From contig DATKSG010000066.1 in NCBI GenBank assembly GCA_035531775.1, positions 1 to 9,278 on the forward strand: DNA of 9,278 bases, in the 5' to 3' direction. Shown here piece after piece: positions 1-4,763 of this stretch; within the stretch, counting starts at the first letter, position 1, and each line of letters begins with the position of its first letter. This stretch comes from DATKSG01 sp035531775. GTDB taxonomy: Bacteria > Actinomycetota > Acidimicrobiia > Acidimicrobiales > UBA8190. A program made the translations under genes and the position numbers. The notes under the pieces are model-generated. The model was not told the origin of the DNA, did not search any database, and saw nothing but the letters and a program-made list of their open reading frames with translations.

Positions 1-128
1 ATCCCGAGCTCGACGTCGGGGCCCCGGCGCTCGTAGTGCAGGACCCGGACGTCTTTCAGGCCCACCAGGGCCTGGACGATCTCGCTAGGGTGCGTGAGGA
101 CGAAGGTGCTTCTTGTTTGGAGGCTCAC
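1..128 (-). CDS. N-terminus of a probable ISL3-family transposase (cut by window edge)
   Basis: An open frame on the minus strand starts at GTG (126-128) and runs off the left edge, giving 42 codons. The only upstream in-frame codons back to a TGA stop (132-134) are GGT, so GTG is the only plausible start. The readable part includes SEIVQALVGLKDVRVLHYER and then RGPDVELG. This pattern of a short helix, then 'L-x-G-L-x-x-V-x-V-L', then charged residues and a beta strand, resembles the region before the zinc finger of ISL3-family transposases. The zinc-finger cysteines and the DDE domain would lie outside the window. There is no clear ribosome binding site, because the GAGG motif abuts the start. 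The start codon sits in the loop of a long inverted repeat (100-152). Codon use is GC-rich and coding-like. The family call is from memory and moderate at best; another short-N-terminus protein is possible. Confidence 0.42.
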   Translation of the reverse strand, partial: MSLQTRSTFVLTHPSEIVQALVGLKDVRVLHYERRGPDVELG

Positions 129-152
129 ACCTCAAGCTTGAAGTGCCTTCGT
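100..152. repeat. Long imperfect inverted repeat around the transposase start codon
   Basis: The left arm from 100 (ACGAAGGTGCTTC) pairs with the right arm ending at 152 (GAAGTGCCTTCGT). That gives 11 Watson-Crick pairs plus two G-U wobbles if transcribed from the plus strand; on the minus strand the wobbles become A-C mismatches. After a two-base mismatch the stem continues, closing with GAGG (120-123) against CCTC (130-133). The six-base loop at 124-129 contains the GTG proposed as the transposase start. The repeat is directly visible; any function is inference. Confidence 0.6.
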
Positions 153-216
153 TCGCGCCTGGGTGACCCTCGATCAGCAGGGCTCCCCGCTGAGATCCGA
201 AGAGCCCCATTTCTGT

Positions 217-292
217 TGGCAGCCCCAACGGGATTCGAACCCGTGTCTCCACCTTGAGAGGGTGGTGTCCTTGGCCACTAGACGATGGGGCC
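217..292 (-). tRNA. tRNA-Glu (anticodon CTC)
   Basis: A complete cloverleaf reads on the minus strand from 292 to 217. The acceptor 5' strand is GGCCCCA, the anticodon stem is CCACC/GGTGG around the loop CTCTCAA (anticodon CTC at 256-258), and the T-arm is ACGGG-TTCGAAT-CCCGT. The 3' acceptor strand is TGGGGCT with discriminator G, and CCA is encoded at 217-219. The first pair is a G1-U72 wobble. It decodes GAG. A possible -10 element TACCAT lies at 317-322 and a TTGACT at 360-365, but their spacing is wrong for one promoter, so the promoter is unresolved. A putative insertion-sequence end lies 10 bp downstream. Confidence 0.97.
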
Positions 293-608
293 GGGTCGCC
301 CGTGGTGGGCTCGGACATGGTATCCGAAGTGATCAGAGCCCTCGTTTGGGTAGAACCCGAGTCAAGGCTCCTCGAACCGCCCGGTTCGCGGAGCTCGAGG
401 CGCGCACATTAACGACGATCCCCAGTCACGGGTCCAAGAGCCACGTCCTGCTGACCCCTCCGCCACACCGGGCCAGATCGAGCCTGCCGGTCCGGCGGGG
501 GTGCCGGAACCCGGGGTCGTAGAGGTGCCCGAGCCGGGTCCTATGGACTTGCCCGAGCGACGGGCCCGAGGAGGGCAACCGGGGTCGACTCAGCGCCCAG
601 AACTTCAC
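293..608. other. Gene-poor spacer upstream of tRNA-Glu
   Basis: No convincing gene was found here. The stretch contains a strong hairpin at 368-393 and a TTGACT hexamer (minus strand, 360-365). A plus-strand frame is open from 354 to a TAG at 672-674 and reads as proline-rich (for example PAGPAGVPEPGVVEVPEPGP). It has no ATG or usable GTG/TTG start with a ribosome binding site, so it is not called as a gene. A minus-strand 60-codon frame (426-608) has no recognisable protein character. Confidence 0.6.
368..393. terminator. Strong GC hairpin upstream of tRNA-Glu
   Basis: CTCC-T-CGAACC, loop GCCC, then GGTTCG-C-GGAG form a stem of 6 plus 4 base pairs separated by one T/C mismatch. There is no U-tract on either side, as is common for actinobacterial intrinsic terminators. 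It lies just upstream of the tRNA-Glu promoter region and could end transcription coming from the right. It could also be an unrelated structured element. Confidence 0.3.
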
Positions 609-725
609 TCAAACGTGGTGGAGCAGCCGTGCCGCCACCCACACCACACCGACGACCAGCGGGAGCACCCATAGGAGCTTGGCCCGCACGCTCGACGGGG
701 GGGCCGATGCGGCGCGCCGGTGCAT
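609..725 (-). CDS. Possible small single-span membrane protein, unknown function
   Basis: A 38-residue frame starts at ATG (723-725) and ends at TGA (609-611). After a basic, alanine-rich N-terminus (about residues 1-16, MHRRAASAPPSSVRAK) comes a clear hydrophobic span, LLWVLPLVVGVVWVAA (17-32), and a short basic/histidine tail. Third codon positions in the hydrophobic part are mostly G or C, as in real genes of this window. The frame stays open upstream to 950, but that part is arginine-rich and does not look coded. An in-frame GTG seven codons upstream is an alternative start. There is no good ribosome binding site, and the family is not recognised. The call rests mainly on the membrane span. 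Confidence 0.3.
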   Translation of the reverse strand: MHRRAASAPPSSVRAKLLWVLPLVVGVVWVAARLLHHV

Positions 726-928
726 GCCCTCGGCGAAGCGACCCACCCCCACGACCCGGCCAGGGGTGGCCGAGCGGTGCTGAAGACGGCGACCCGCCTC
801 TCCGCGTAGCGGTGGCAGCCGACGGGCGGCGGCGCGCTGCTGGCGTCGCTTCGATTGATTGGATCGAGAGGAGCCGATGCCGACATCCTCGCGCCGACAG
901 GCGGCGTGCGCGCCGGTGTACACGGACT

Positions 929-946
929 CACGCCGGCGCCGGCGTG
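929..946. terminator. 18-bp perfect GC palindrome downstream of tRNA-Gln
   Basis: The sequence CACGCCGGCGCCGGCGTG is a perfect 18-bp palindrome, able to fold into a 7-bp stem with a 4-base loop. It begins about 60 bp past the 3' end of tRNA-Gln on the minus strand, so it is a candidate terminator or processing barrier for that transcript. There is no U-tract. Confidence 0.35.
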
Positions 947-972
947 TCACTGAACGGGCGTGTCACTGAACG
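941..972. repeat. Perfect 16-bp tandem duplication
   Basis: GGCGTGTCACTGAACG occurs at 941-956 and again at 957-972 with no mismatch. The first copy overlaps the right half of the palindrome at 929-946. It lies in the non-coding spacer between tRNA-Gln and the leftward genes and looks like a recent local duplication. The rest of the spacer 726-1006 shows nothing gene-like. Confidence 0.95.
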
Positions 973-1006
973 ACAGCGCGCCACCGATGACGGCGACGGA
1001 CTTGAG

Positions 1007-1078
1007 CTCGGGGGGGAGGACTCGAACCCCCAATAACAGGGCCAGAACCTGTCGTGTTGCCGATTACACCACCCCCGA
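1007..1078 (-). tRNA. tRNA-Gln (anticodon CTG)
   Basis: A complete cloverleaf reads from 1078 to 1007 on the minus strand. The acceptor strands are TCGGGGG/CCCCCGA with discriminator G, and the D-stem is GTGT/ACAC. The anticodon stem is ACAGG/CCTGT around TTCTGGC (anticodon CTG at 1043-1045), and the T-arm is GGGGG-TTCGAGT-CCTCC. CCA is not encoded (GCTC follows), unlike the neighbouring tRNA-Glu, so it must be added after transcription. It decodes CAG. It lies 58 bp downstream of the ydcF-like gene, in the same direction as gltX. Actinobacteria generally load this tRNA with Glu by a non-discriminating GluRS and then amidate it with GatCAB. Confidence 0.96.
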
Positions 1079-1092
1079 ACGGGCGACTCGTC

Positions 1093-1098
1093 AGGCTA
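1093..1098 (-). promoter_or_regulatory. Candidate -10 element for tRNA-Gln
   Basis: TAGCCT (minus strand) fits the actinobacterial TANNNT -10 pattern and lies 14 bp before the mature tRNA 5' end, allowing a short leader. No matching -35 is visible at 17 bp. Confidence 0.3.
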
Positions 1099-1136
1099 GC
1101 CCATAGTCGTCGGTTCCCCGGTCGTGGCCTCGTTGC

Positions 1137-1817
1137 CTAGTGGCCACCGGCCAGGGCGTGGTGCCCCTGGCGGTGCGGCGACTTCCCCAGCTCGTGGAGA
1201 TGGGAGTAACCGATGATCCGCCCGAGGGCCACGCCCACCGTCTCCTTGGCGAAGTAGGGAAGGCTGGCCCAGGCCGAGATGGGTGATCCCACGGCCGGCA
1301 CCGGCTCGGCCTGCAAGCCCACGTCAGTGGCGATGGCCAGGCACCTGGCCTCGTGGAAACCGTCGGTCACCAAAAGGACCTGGTCGATCCCGAGCGGGCG
1401 CAGGGCGGCGGCGGCATCAGCCAGATTGGCCCACGAGTCGCTACCGCCCGCCTCGATGATGGCCGACGGCGGCACGCCATTGGCACCGAGCCAAATGGCC
1501 GATGCCTGAGCCTCGGTGTAGCGGTCACTGGCCTCCTTGTAGCCGGTGGTCACCACGAGCGGGGCCAAGTGGCGGGTATAGAGGTCCTCCGCGTCGCGCA
1601 GGCGGGCCAGCAGGTCGGGGGAGGGCGCGCCGTTGTACTGGGCCGACCCCATGACCACGATGGCCTGCGCCGTCGACGGGTCGGAGCGCCGGCTGGTCAG
1701 CCACACCTGCACGGCCGTCACAGCCAGGTAAAGCGTGACCGCCGCCACCAGGAGGCCGAGCAGCCGCATGGCCAGCTTCACGACCCGCCAGGCGGCGAAT
1801 GTGGCCAACAGGCCCAC
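1137..1817 (-). CDS. YdcF/SanA-like DUF218 protein, membrane anchored
   Basis: This 226-residue protein has one N-terminal membrane span (about residues 16-40) with basic residues on both sides, then a DUF218 domain. Visible family motifs are VVMGSAQYNG (54-63), TGY near 91-93, TEAQ (101-104), SWANL (128-132) and VTDGFHEARC (150-159). Members are thought to act at the cell envelope; E. coli YdcF binds S-adenosylmethionine and SanA affects vancomycin permeability, but no reaction is established. The start is GTG (1815-1817), 18 bp after the gltX stop, so it is probably translated from the gltX transcript. The C-terminus is histidine-rich (HRQGHHALAGGH), and its coding DNA contains a strong hairpin (1145-1175). 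Family membership is fairly certain; the role is unknown. Confidence 0.9.
   Translation of the reverse strand: MGLLATFAAWRVVKLAMRLLGLLVAAVTLYLAVTAVQVWLTSRRSDPSTAQAIVVMGSAQYNGAPSPDLLARLRDAEDLYTRHLAPLVVTTGYKEASDRYTEAQASAIWLGANGVPPSAIIEAGGSDSWANLADAAAALRPLGIDQVLLVTDGFHEARCLAIATDVGLQAEPVPAVGSPISAWASLPYFAKETVGVALGRIIGYSHLHELGKSPHRQGHHALAGGH
1145..1175 (-). terminator. Hairpin at the 3' end of the gltX-ydcF transcript
   Basis: CACC-(G)-GCCAGGG, an 8-base loop, then CCCTGGC-GGTG form an 11-bp stem with one bulged G, within the last codons of the ydcF-like gene and 58 bp before the tRNA-Gln promoter candidate. There is no U-tract. It could end the operon transcript or simply protect its 3' end. Confidence 0.35.
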
Positions 1818-1835
1818 GTCGCCCGCCCGGCCCGC

Positions 1836-3299
1836 TCAGGCCGCCGGGCCCGGCGACGAAGTCGGCGGCGAGGCCGGCAGCCGACCGGCGGCCGCAGCCA
1901 GCCGGTCGAGCACCGGCTGGCGACCAAGCACCTCCATGGCCTCGAACAGCGGTGGGCCGACACGGCGCCCGGTGACCGCCACCCTTATGGGGGCCTGGGC
2001 CTTGGCCAGCTTGCGTCCCACCGCCTCGCCGATGGCCGAGGTGGCACCGTGCAGGTCGGCGGCGGTCCACGGGCAAGTCTCGAAGTCGACCAGGGCCCGG
2101 GCCAAGATGGCCGGTGTGGCGTCGTCGGCGGCCACGGCGGCCCAGGCCGCCTCGTCGATGGCCGGCTCGGCCAAGAAGACGAAGTCGACCATGGCGGGCA
2201 CCTCGCCGAGCACCGATACCCGCTCCTGGACGAGCGGCGCCAGACGTTCGAACACCGCAGCGTCGAAGCGATCGGCCGGCCATGGGGCTATGGGTGGGGA
2301 CGTCCACGGCTCGGCGGCCGCCACAAACTGCCCGACCGACATGGCCCGCAGGTACTCGGCGTTCACGTGTCGGAGCTTGGCCACGTCGAAGAAGGCCGGT
2401 GAGTGGTTCACGTCCTCCAGCCGGAAGCGGGCCACCAGCTCCTCGAGCGGCACCACCTCGCGGCCCTCGGGATGGCTCCAGCCCAGCAGGGCCAGGTAGT
2501 TGCGCATGGCCTCGGCCAGATACCCCTCGTCGCGGTAGAGCTCGACGGCCACCGGGTCGCGGCGCTTGGAGAGCTTCTGGCGCTTCTCGTTCACCAGCAT
2601 GGGCAGGTGGGCGAAGAGCGGGAGCGCCCCGTCGGCACCTTCGAGCGCCGCCCATAACATGAGCGCCTTGGGTGTGGACGGCAGCAGGTCCTCGCCCCTG
2701 ATCACGTGGGTGATGGCCATGTCCACGTCATCGACCACGTTGGCCAGGACGAACAGCGGTAGCCCGTTCGACTTCACCACCACGAAGTCCTCGATGGCCG
2801 AGTGCGGGAACACCACGTCGCCACGCACCAGGTCGTGCACCACGGTGGTGCCGTCGTCGGGCACCCTGAAGCGAAGCGCATGGCCAGTACGCTCGAGCCC
2901 GCGTTCACGGCACCAACCGTCGTACCCCGGAGTGGCGTTGCCCTTGGTCCGCTCCTCCACCACCTGGCGCGAGCAGTCACAGGCGTAGAGGGCTCCCGAT
3001 TCCCACAGCTGATCGATGGCCTGGTGATGGCGCTCCGTGCGCGCCGACTGCCGGTAGGGCCCTTCGTCGGGGCTCATGCCCAGCCAATCCAGAGCCGACA
3101 CGATGCCGTCGACCCACTCCTCGCGGTTGCGCTCGGTGTCGGTGTCCTCGATGCGCAGGATGAAGGTGCCTCCCCTCTGGCGGGCGAAGAGCCAGTTGAA
3201 GAGGGCGGTGCGAGCGCTGCCTACATGGAAGTAGCCGGTGGGCGACGGCGCGAAACGGACCCTGGGCCCGGCGGTGTCGGCCGGGACGACGTCAGGCAC
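1836..3299 (-). CDS. gltX: Glutamyl-tRNA synthetase (GluRS)
   Basis: This class I aminoacyl-tRNA synthetase joins glutamate to tRNA-Glu using ATP. At 487 residues it has normal family length. The N-terminus reads VRFAPSPTGYFHVGSARTAL, with HVGS (25-28) as the HIGH motif, and KLSKR (242-246) is the KMSKS motif. Between them, cysteines 107, 109 and 130 resemble the zinc-knuckle region of bacterial GluRS. The start is GTG (3297-3299), seven codons ahead of the conserved block, with only 6 bp between the ferredoxin stop and this start, so translation is probably coupled. Actinobacterial GluRS is generally non-discriminating and also makes Glu-tRNA-Gln for GatCAB; the tRNA-Gln and tRNA-Glu genes just downstream fit this. 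The last residues (PTSSPGPAA) come from an 18-bp sequence also found at the end of the Ltp4 gene. Confidence 0.98.
   Translation of the reverse strand: MPDVVPADTAGPRVRFAPSPTGYFHVGSARTALFNWLFARQRGGTFILRIEDTDTERNREEWVDGIVSALDWLGMSPDEGPYRQSARTERHHQAIDQLWESGALYACDCSRQVVEERTKGNATPGYDGWCRERGLERTGHALRFRVPDDGTTVVHDLVRGDVVFPHSAIEDFVVVKSNGLPLFVLANVVDDVDMAITHVIRGEDLLPSTPKALMLWAALEGADGALPLFAHLPMLVNEKRQKLSKRRDPVAVELYRDEGYLAEAMRNYLALLGWSHPEGREVVPLEELVARFRLEDVNHSPAFFDVAKLRHVNAEYLRAMSVGQFVAAAEPWTSPPIAPWPADRFDAAVFERLAPLVQERVSVLGEVPAMVDFVFLAEPAIDEAAWAAVAADDATPAILARALVDFETCPWTAADLHGATSAIGEAVGRKLAKAQAPIRVAVTGRRVGPPLFEAMEVLGRQPVLDRLAAAAGRLPASPPTSSPGPAA
1844..1861. repeat. 18-bp direct repeat, copy 1 (end of gltX)
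   Basis: CCGGGCCCGGCGACGAAG here is identical to 4774-4791 at the end of the ltp4-like gene. It contains the 10-bp palindrome CCGGGCCCGG. On the minus strand both copies encode SSPGP close to the stop codon. Confidence 0.9.
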
Positions 3300-3305
3300 G
3301 AGCGG

Positions 3306-3503
3306 CTACTCGTCCTCGACGAGGGTGATGGCGCCGGTCGGGCAGTTGTTGGCCGCCATGCGGACCTTGTCGATCAGCTCGGGCGGCGGGTTCTCCTGCA
3401 GAACGTAGAGGAACCCGTCGTCTCTGACCTCGAACACTTCGGGCACGATGCCCATGCAGACGCCGTTCGAGGCGCACACGTCGTAGTCCACGACGATCTT
3501 CAT
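3306..3503 (-). CDS. Small [3Fe-4S]-type ferredoxin
   Basis: This is a 65-residue ferredoxin of the actinobacterial P450-partner type. Cluster ligands are C10, C16 and C54 in the pattern C-x5-C...C-P (VCASNGVCMG and NCPTGAI). The position that would hold a fourth cysteine in a [4Fe-4S] protein is N13, so a [3Fe-4S] cluster is expected. The acidic PEVFEVRDDGF stretch (21-31) is typical of the family. Such proteins carry electrons from a reductase to cytochromes P450. In sterol-degrading actinobacteria one P450 job is hydroxylating the side-chain terminus, which would fit the neighbouring cluster, but no P450 is in the window. The start ATG (3501-3503) is supported by a strong ribosome binding site at 3511-3517. 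It lies 99 bp after the Ltp3-like gene and 6 bp before gltX. Confidence 0.9.
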   Translation of the reverse strand: MKIVVDYDVCASNGVCMGIVPEVFEVRDDGFLYVLQENPPPELIDKVRMAANNCPTGAITLVEDE

Positions 3504-3510
3504 CGGCGGC

Positions 3511-3517
3511 CACCTCC
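3511..3517 (-). promoter_or_regulatory. Ribosome binding site of the ferredoxin gene
   Basis: GGAGGTG on the minus strand, seven bases before the ATG, is the best Shine-Dalgarno match in the window and fixes the ferredoxin start. Confidence 0.85.
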
Positions 3518-3570
3518 GTATCGGGTTGCCGCACCCGTGGCGGGGCGAGCGGCAGGGCGAACTGGCCAGG

Positions 3571-3597
3571 AGTGTAGTGCCCGCGCCTGTTTGACCA
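3571..3597 (-). promoter_or_regulatory. Weak candidate promoter for ferredoxin-gltX-ydcF
   Basis: On the minus strand TGGTCA (3592-3597) and TACACT (3571-3576) are separated by 15 bp, in the 99-bp gap between the Ltp3-like gene and the ferredoxin. The -10 is reasonable, but the -35 and spacing are poor. Its value is mainly positional, since gltX needs expression independent of sterol. Confidence 0.25.
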
Positions 3598-3602
3598 CGG
3601 CC

Positions 3603-4763
3603 TCAGGGCTTGTCGTTGCCGAGCACCCACATGGAGAAGAACTGCGATCCCCCGCCATAGGCGTGCCCTAGGGCTCTACGCACCCCGTCGACCTGGTGAG
3701 CCCCGGCTTGGCCCCGCACCTGCATGGCGACCTCCAGGAACCGCAACATGCCCGAAGCGCCGATGGGGTTCGACGACAGCACGCCGCCCGAGCAATTCCA
3801 CGGGATGTCCCCGCCGTCCAAGGAGGTGGCCCCGGCATCGGTGAGCTTCCATCCTTCGCCTTCGGGGGCGAAGCCCAGGTTCTCGAGCCACATCGGCTCA
3901 TACCAGCTGAAGGGTACGTAGACCTCGGCCACGTCGATCTGCCGTCGCGGGTCGGTGATGCCGGCCTGGCTGTACACGTCGGCGGCGCAGTCCCGCCCGG
4001 CCCGGGGGTTGACCTGGTCGCGTCCGGCGAACATGGTCGGCTCCGAGCGCATGGCCATGCCGTGGATCCACGCCGGCGGCCGGGGCGACGCCTCGGCGGC
4101 GCGCTCGCCGGCTAGGACCATGGCCGCCGCCCCGTCCGAGGACGGGCAGGTCTCCAAGTAGCGCACCGGGTCCCACAACATGATGGAGTCCTTCACCATG
4201 TCGAAGGAGATGTCCTCGATGTGCAGGTGCGCGTATGGGTTCTTGAGCGCCTGGCGCCGGTCCTTCACCGCCACCAGGATGCCGATGTGGTCGGGCGCTC
4301 CCGAGCGCCGCATATAGGCCCGGATGATGGGGGCGAAGTAGCCGCCCGCCCCGGCCAGAAGCGGCGCCGAGAAAGGCTGCGGCACCGACAGTGCCCACAT
4401 GGCGTCGGAATCCGACTGCTTCTCGAAGGCGACGGTGAGCACCCGCTCGTGGACGCCCGAGGTCACCAGATGGGCCGCCACGATGGCCGTGGACCCGCCG
4501 ACCGACCCGGCCGTGTGCACCCGGACCATGGGCTTGCCCACCGCACCGAGGGCCGGGGCCAGGTATAGCTCGGGCATCATGACGCCCTCGAACATGTCGG
4601 GGGCCTTGCCTATCACCACGGCGTCGATGTCGGGCCAGTCCATCGCCGCATCCTCGAGGGCCCGCTCGGCCGCCTCGCGCACCAGGCCGGCGATGGAGAC
4701 GTCCTCACGCTTTGCCGCGTGCTTGGTCTGGCCCACGCCGATCACCGCGCAGCGCTCGGCCAT
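3603..4763 (-). CDS. ltp3: Ltp3-like thiolase-fold protein, probable steroid side-chain aldolase subunit
   Basis: This 386-residue protein of the thiolase superfamily (SCP-x/Ltp branch) matches, from memory, mycobacterial Ltp3 (Rv3523). Agreement includes VIGVGQTKHAAKREDVS near the start, FEGVMMPEL (58-66), VHTAGSVGGST (82-92), EKQSDSDAMWALS (114-126) and GAGGYFAP (138-145). The classical thiolase residues are gone. The nucleophilic Cys position is in HTAGSVGGS (Ser87 or nearby), the GHP histidine is Asn332 in SSNPIGASG, and the C-terminal Cys loop reads HAYGGGSQ (367-374). It is therefore unlikely to be a thiolase. The related Ltp2-ChsH2 complex performs retro-aldol cleavage of 17-hydroxy steroid-CoA using tyrosines; here Tyr282, Tyr288 and Tyr369 are candidates. 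Ltp3/Ltp4 are linked to C24-branched sterol side-chain removal in Rhodococcus. The start ATG overlaps the Ltp4 stop (TGATG). Confidence 0.88.
   Translation of the reverse strand: MAERCAVIGVGQTKHAAKREDVSIAGLVREAAERALEDAAMDWPDIDAVVIGKAPDMFEGVMMPELYLAPALGAVGKPMVRVHTAGSVGGSTAIVAAHLVTSGVHERVLTVAFEKQSDSDAMWALSVPQPFSAPLLAGAGGYFAPIIRAYMRRSGAPDHIGILVAVKDRRQALKNPYAHLHIEDISFDMVKDSIMLWDPVRYLETCPSSDGAAAMVLAGERAAEASPRPPAWIHGMAMRSEPTMFAGRDQVNPRAGRDCAADVYSQAGITDPRRQIDVAEVYVPFSWYEPMWLENLGFAPEGEGWKLTDAGATSLDGGDIPWNCSGGVLSSNPIGASGMLRFLEVAMQVRGQAGAHQVDGVRRALGHAYGGGSQFFSMWVLGNDKP

Larger units (their letters stand above)
1..206 (-). mobile_element. End of a putative ISL3-like insertion sequence next to tRNA-Glu
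   Basis: Read on the minus strand, the sequence running inward from 206 begins GGCTCTTCGGATCTC. This resembles the terminal repeats of ISL3-family elements, which commonly begin GGCTCTTC or similar. The transposase-like frame starts 78 bp further in, a normal spacing for such elements. If 206 is the true outer end, the target duplication would be the next few bases (about 207-214). The other end of the element is outside the window, so neither the terminal repeat pair nor the duplication can be confirmed. The end lies 10 bp from the tRNA-Glu 3' end at 217. Confidence 0.38.

Noticed and set aside
764..865. tRNA-Ser-like words GGTGGCCGAGCGGT and TTCGATT on the plus strand
   Set aside because: The D-arm resemblance is good, but no anticodon stem, T-stem or acceptor stem can be paired, so it is chance.
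1353..2402. 349-codon plus-strand open frame opposite gltX and ydcF
   Set aside because: It is antisense to gltX, whose motifs are unambiguous, and its composition is low-complexity and shadow-like.
3591..3596. TTGACC as a rightward -35 box
   Set aside because: There is no plus-strand gene or -10 downstream; the sequence to the right is the antisense of ltp3.
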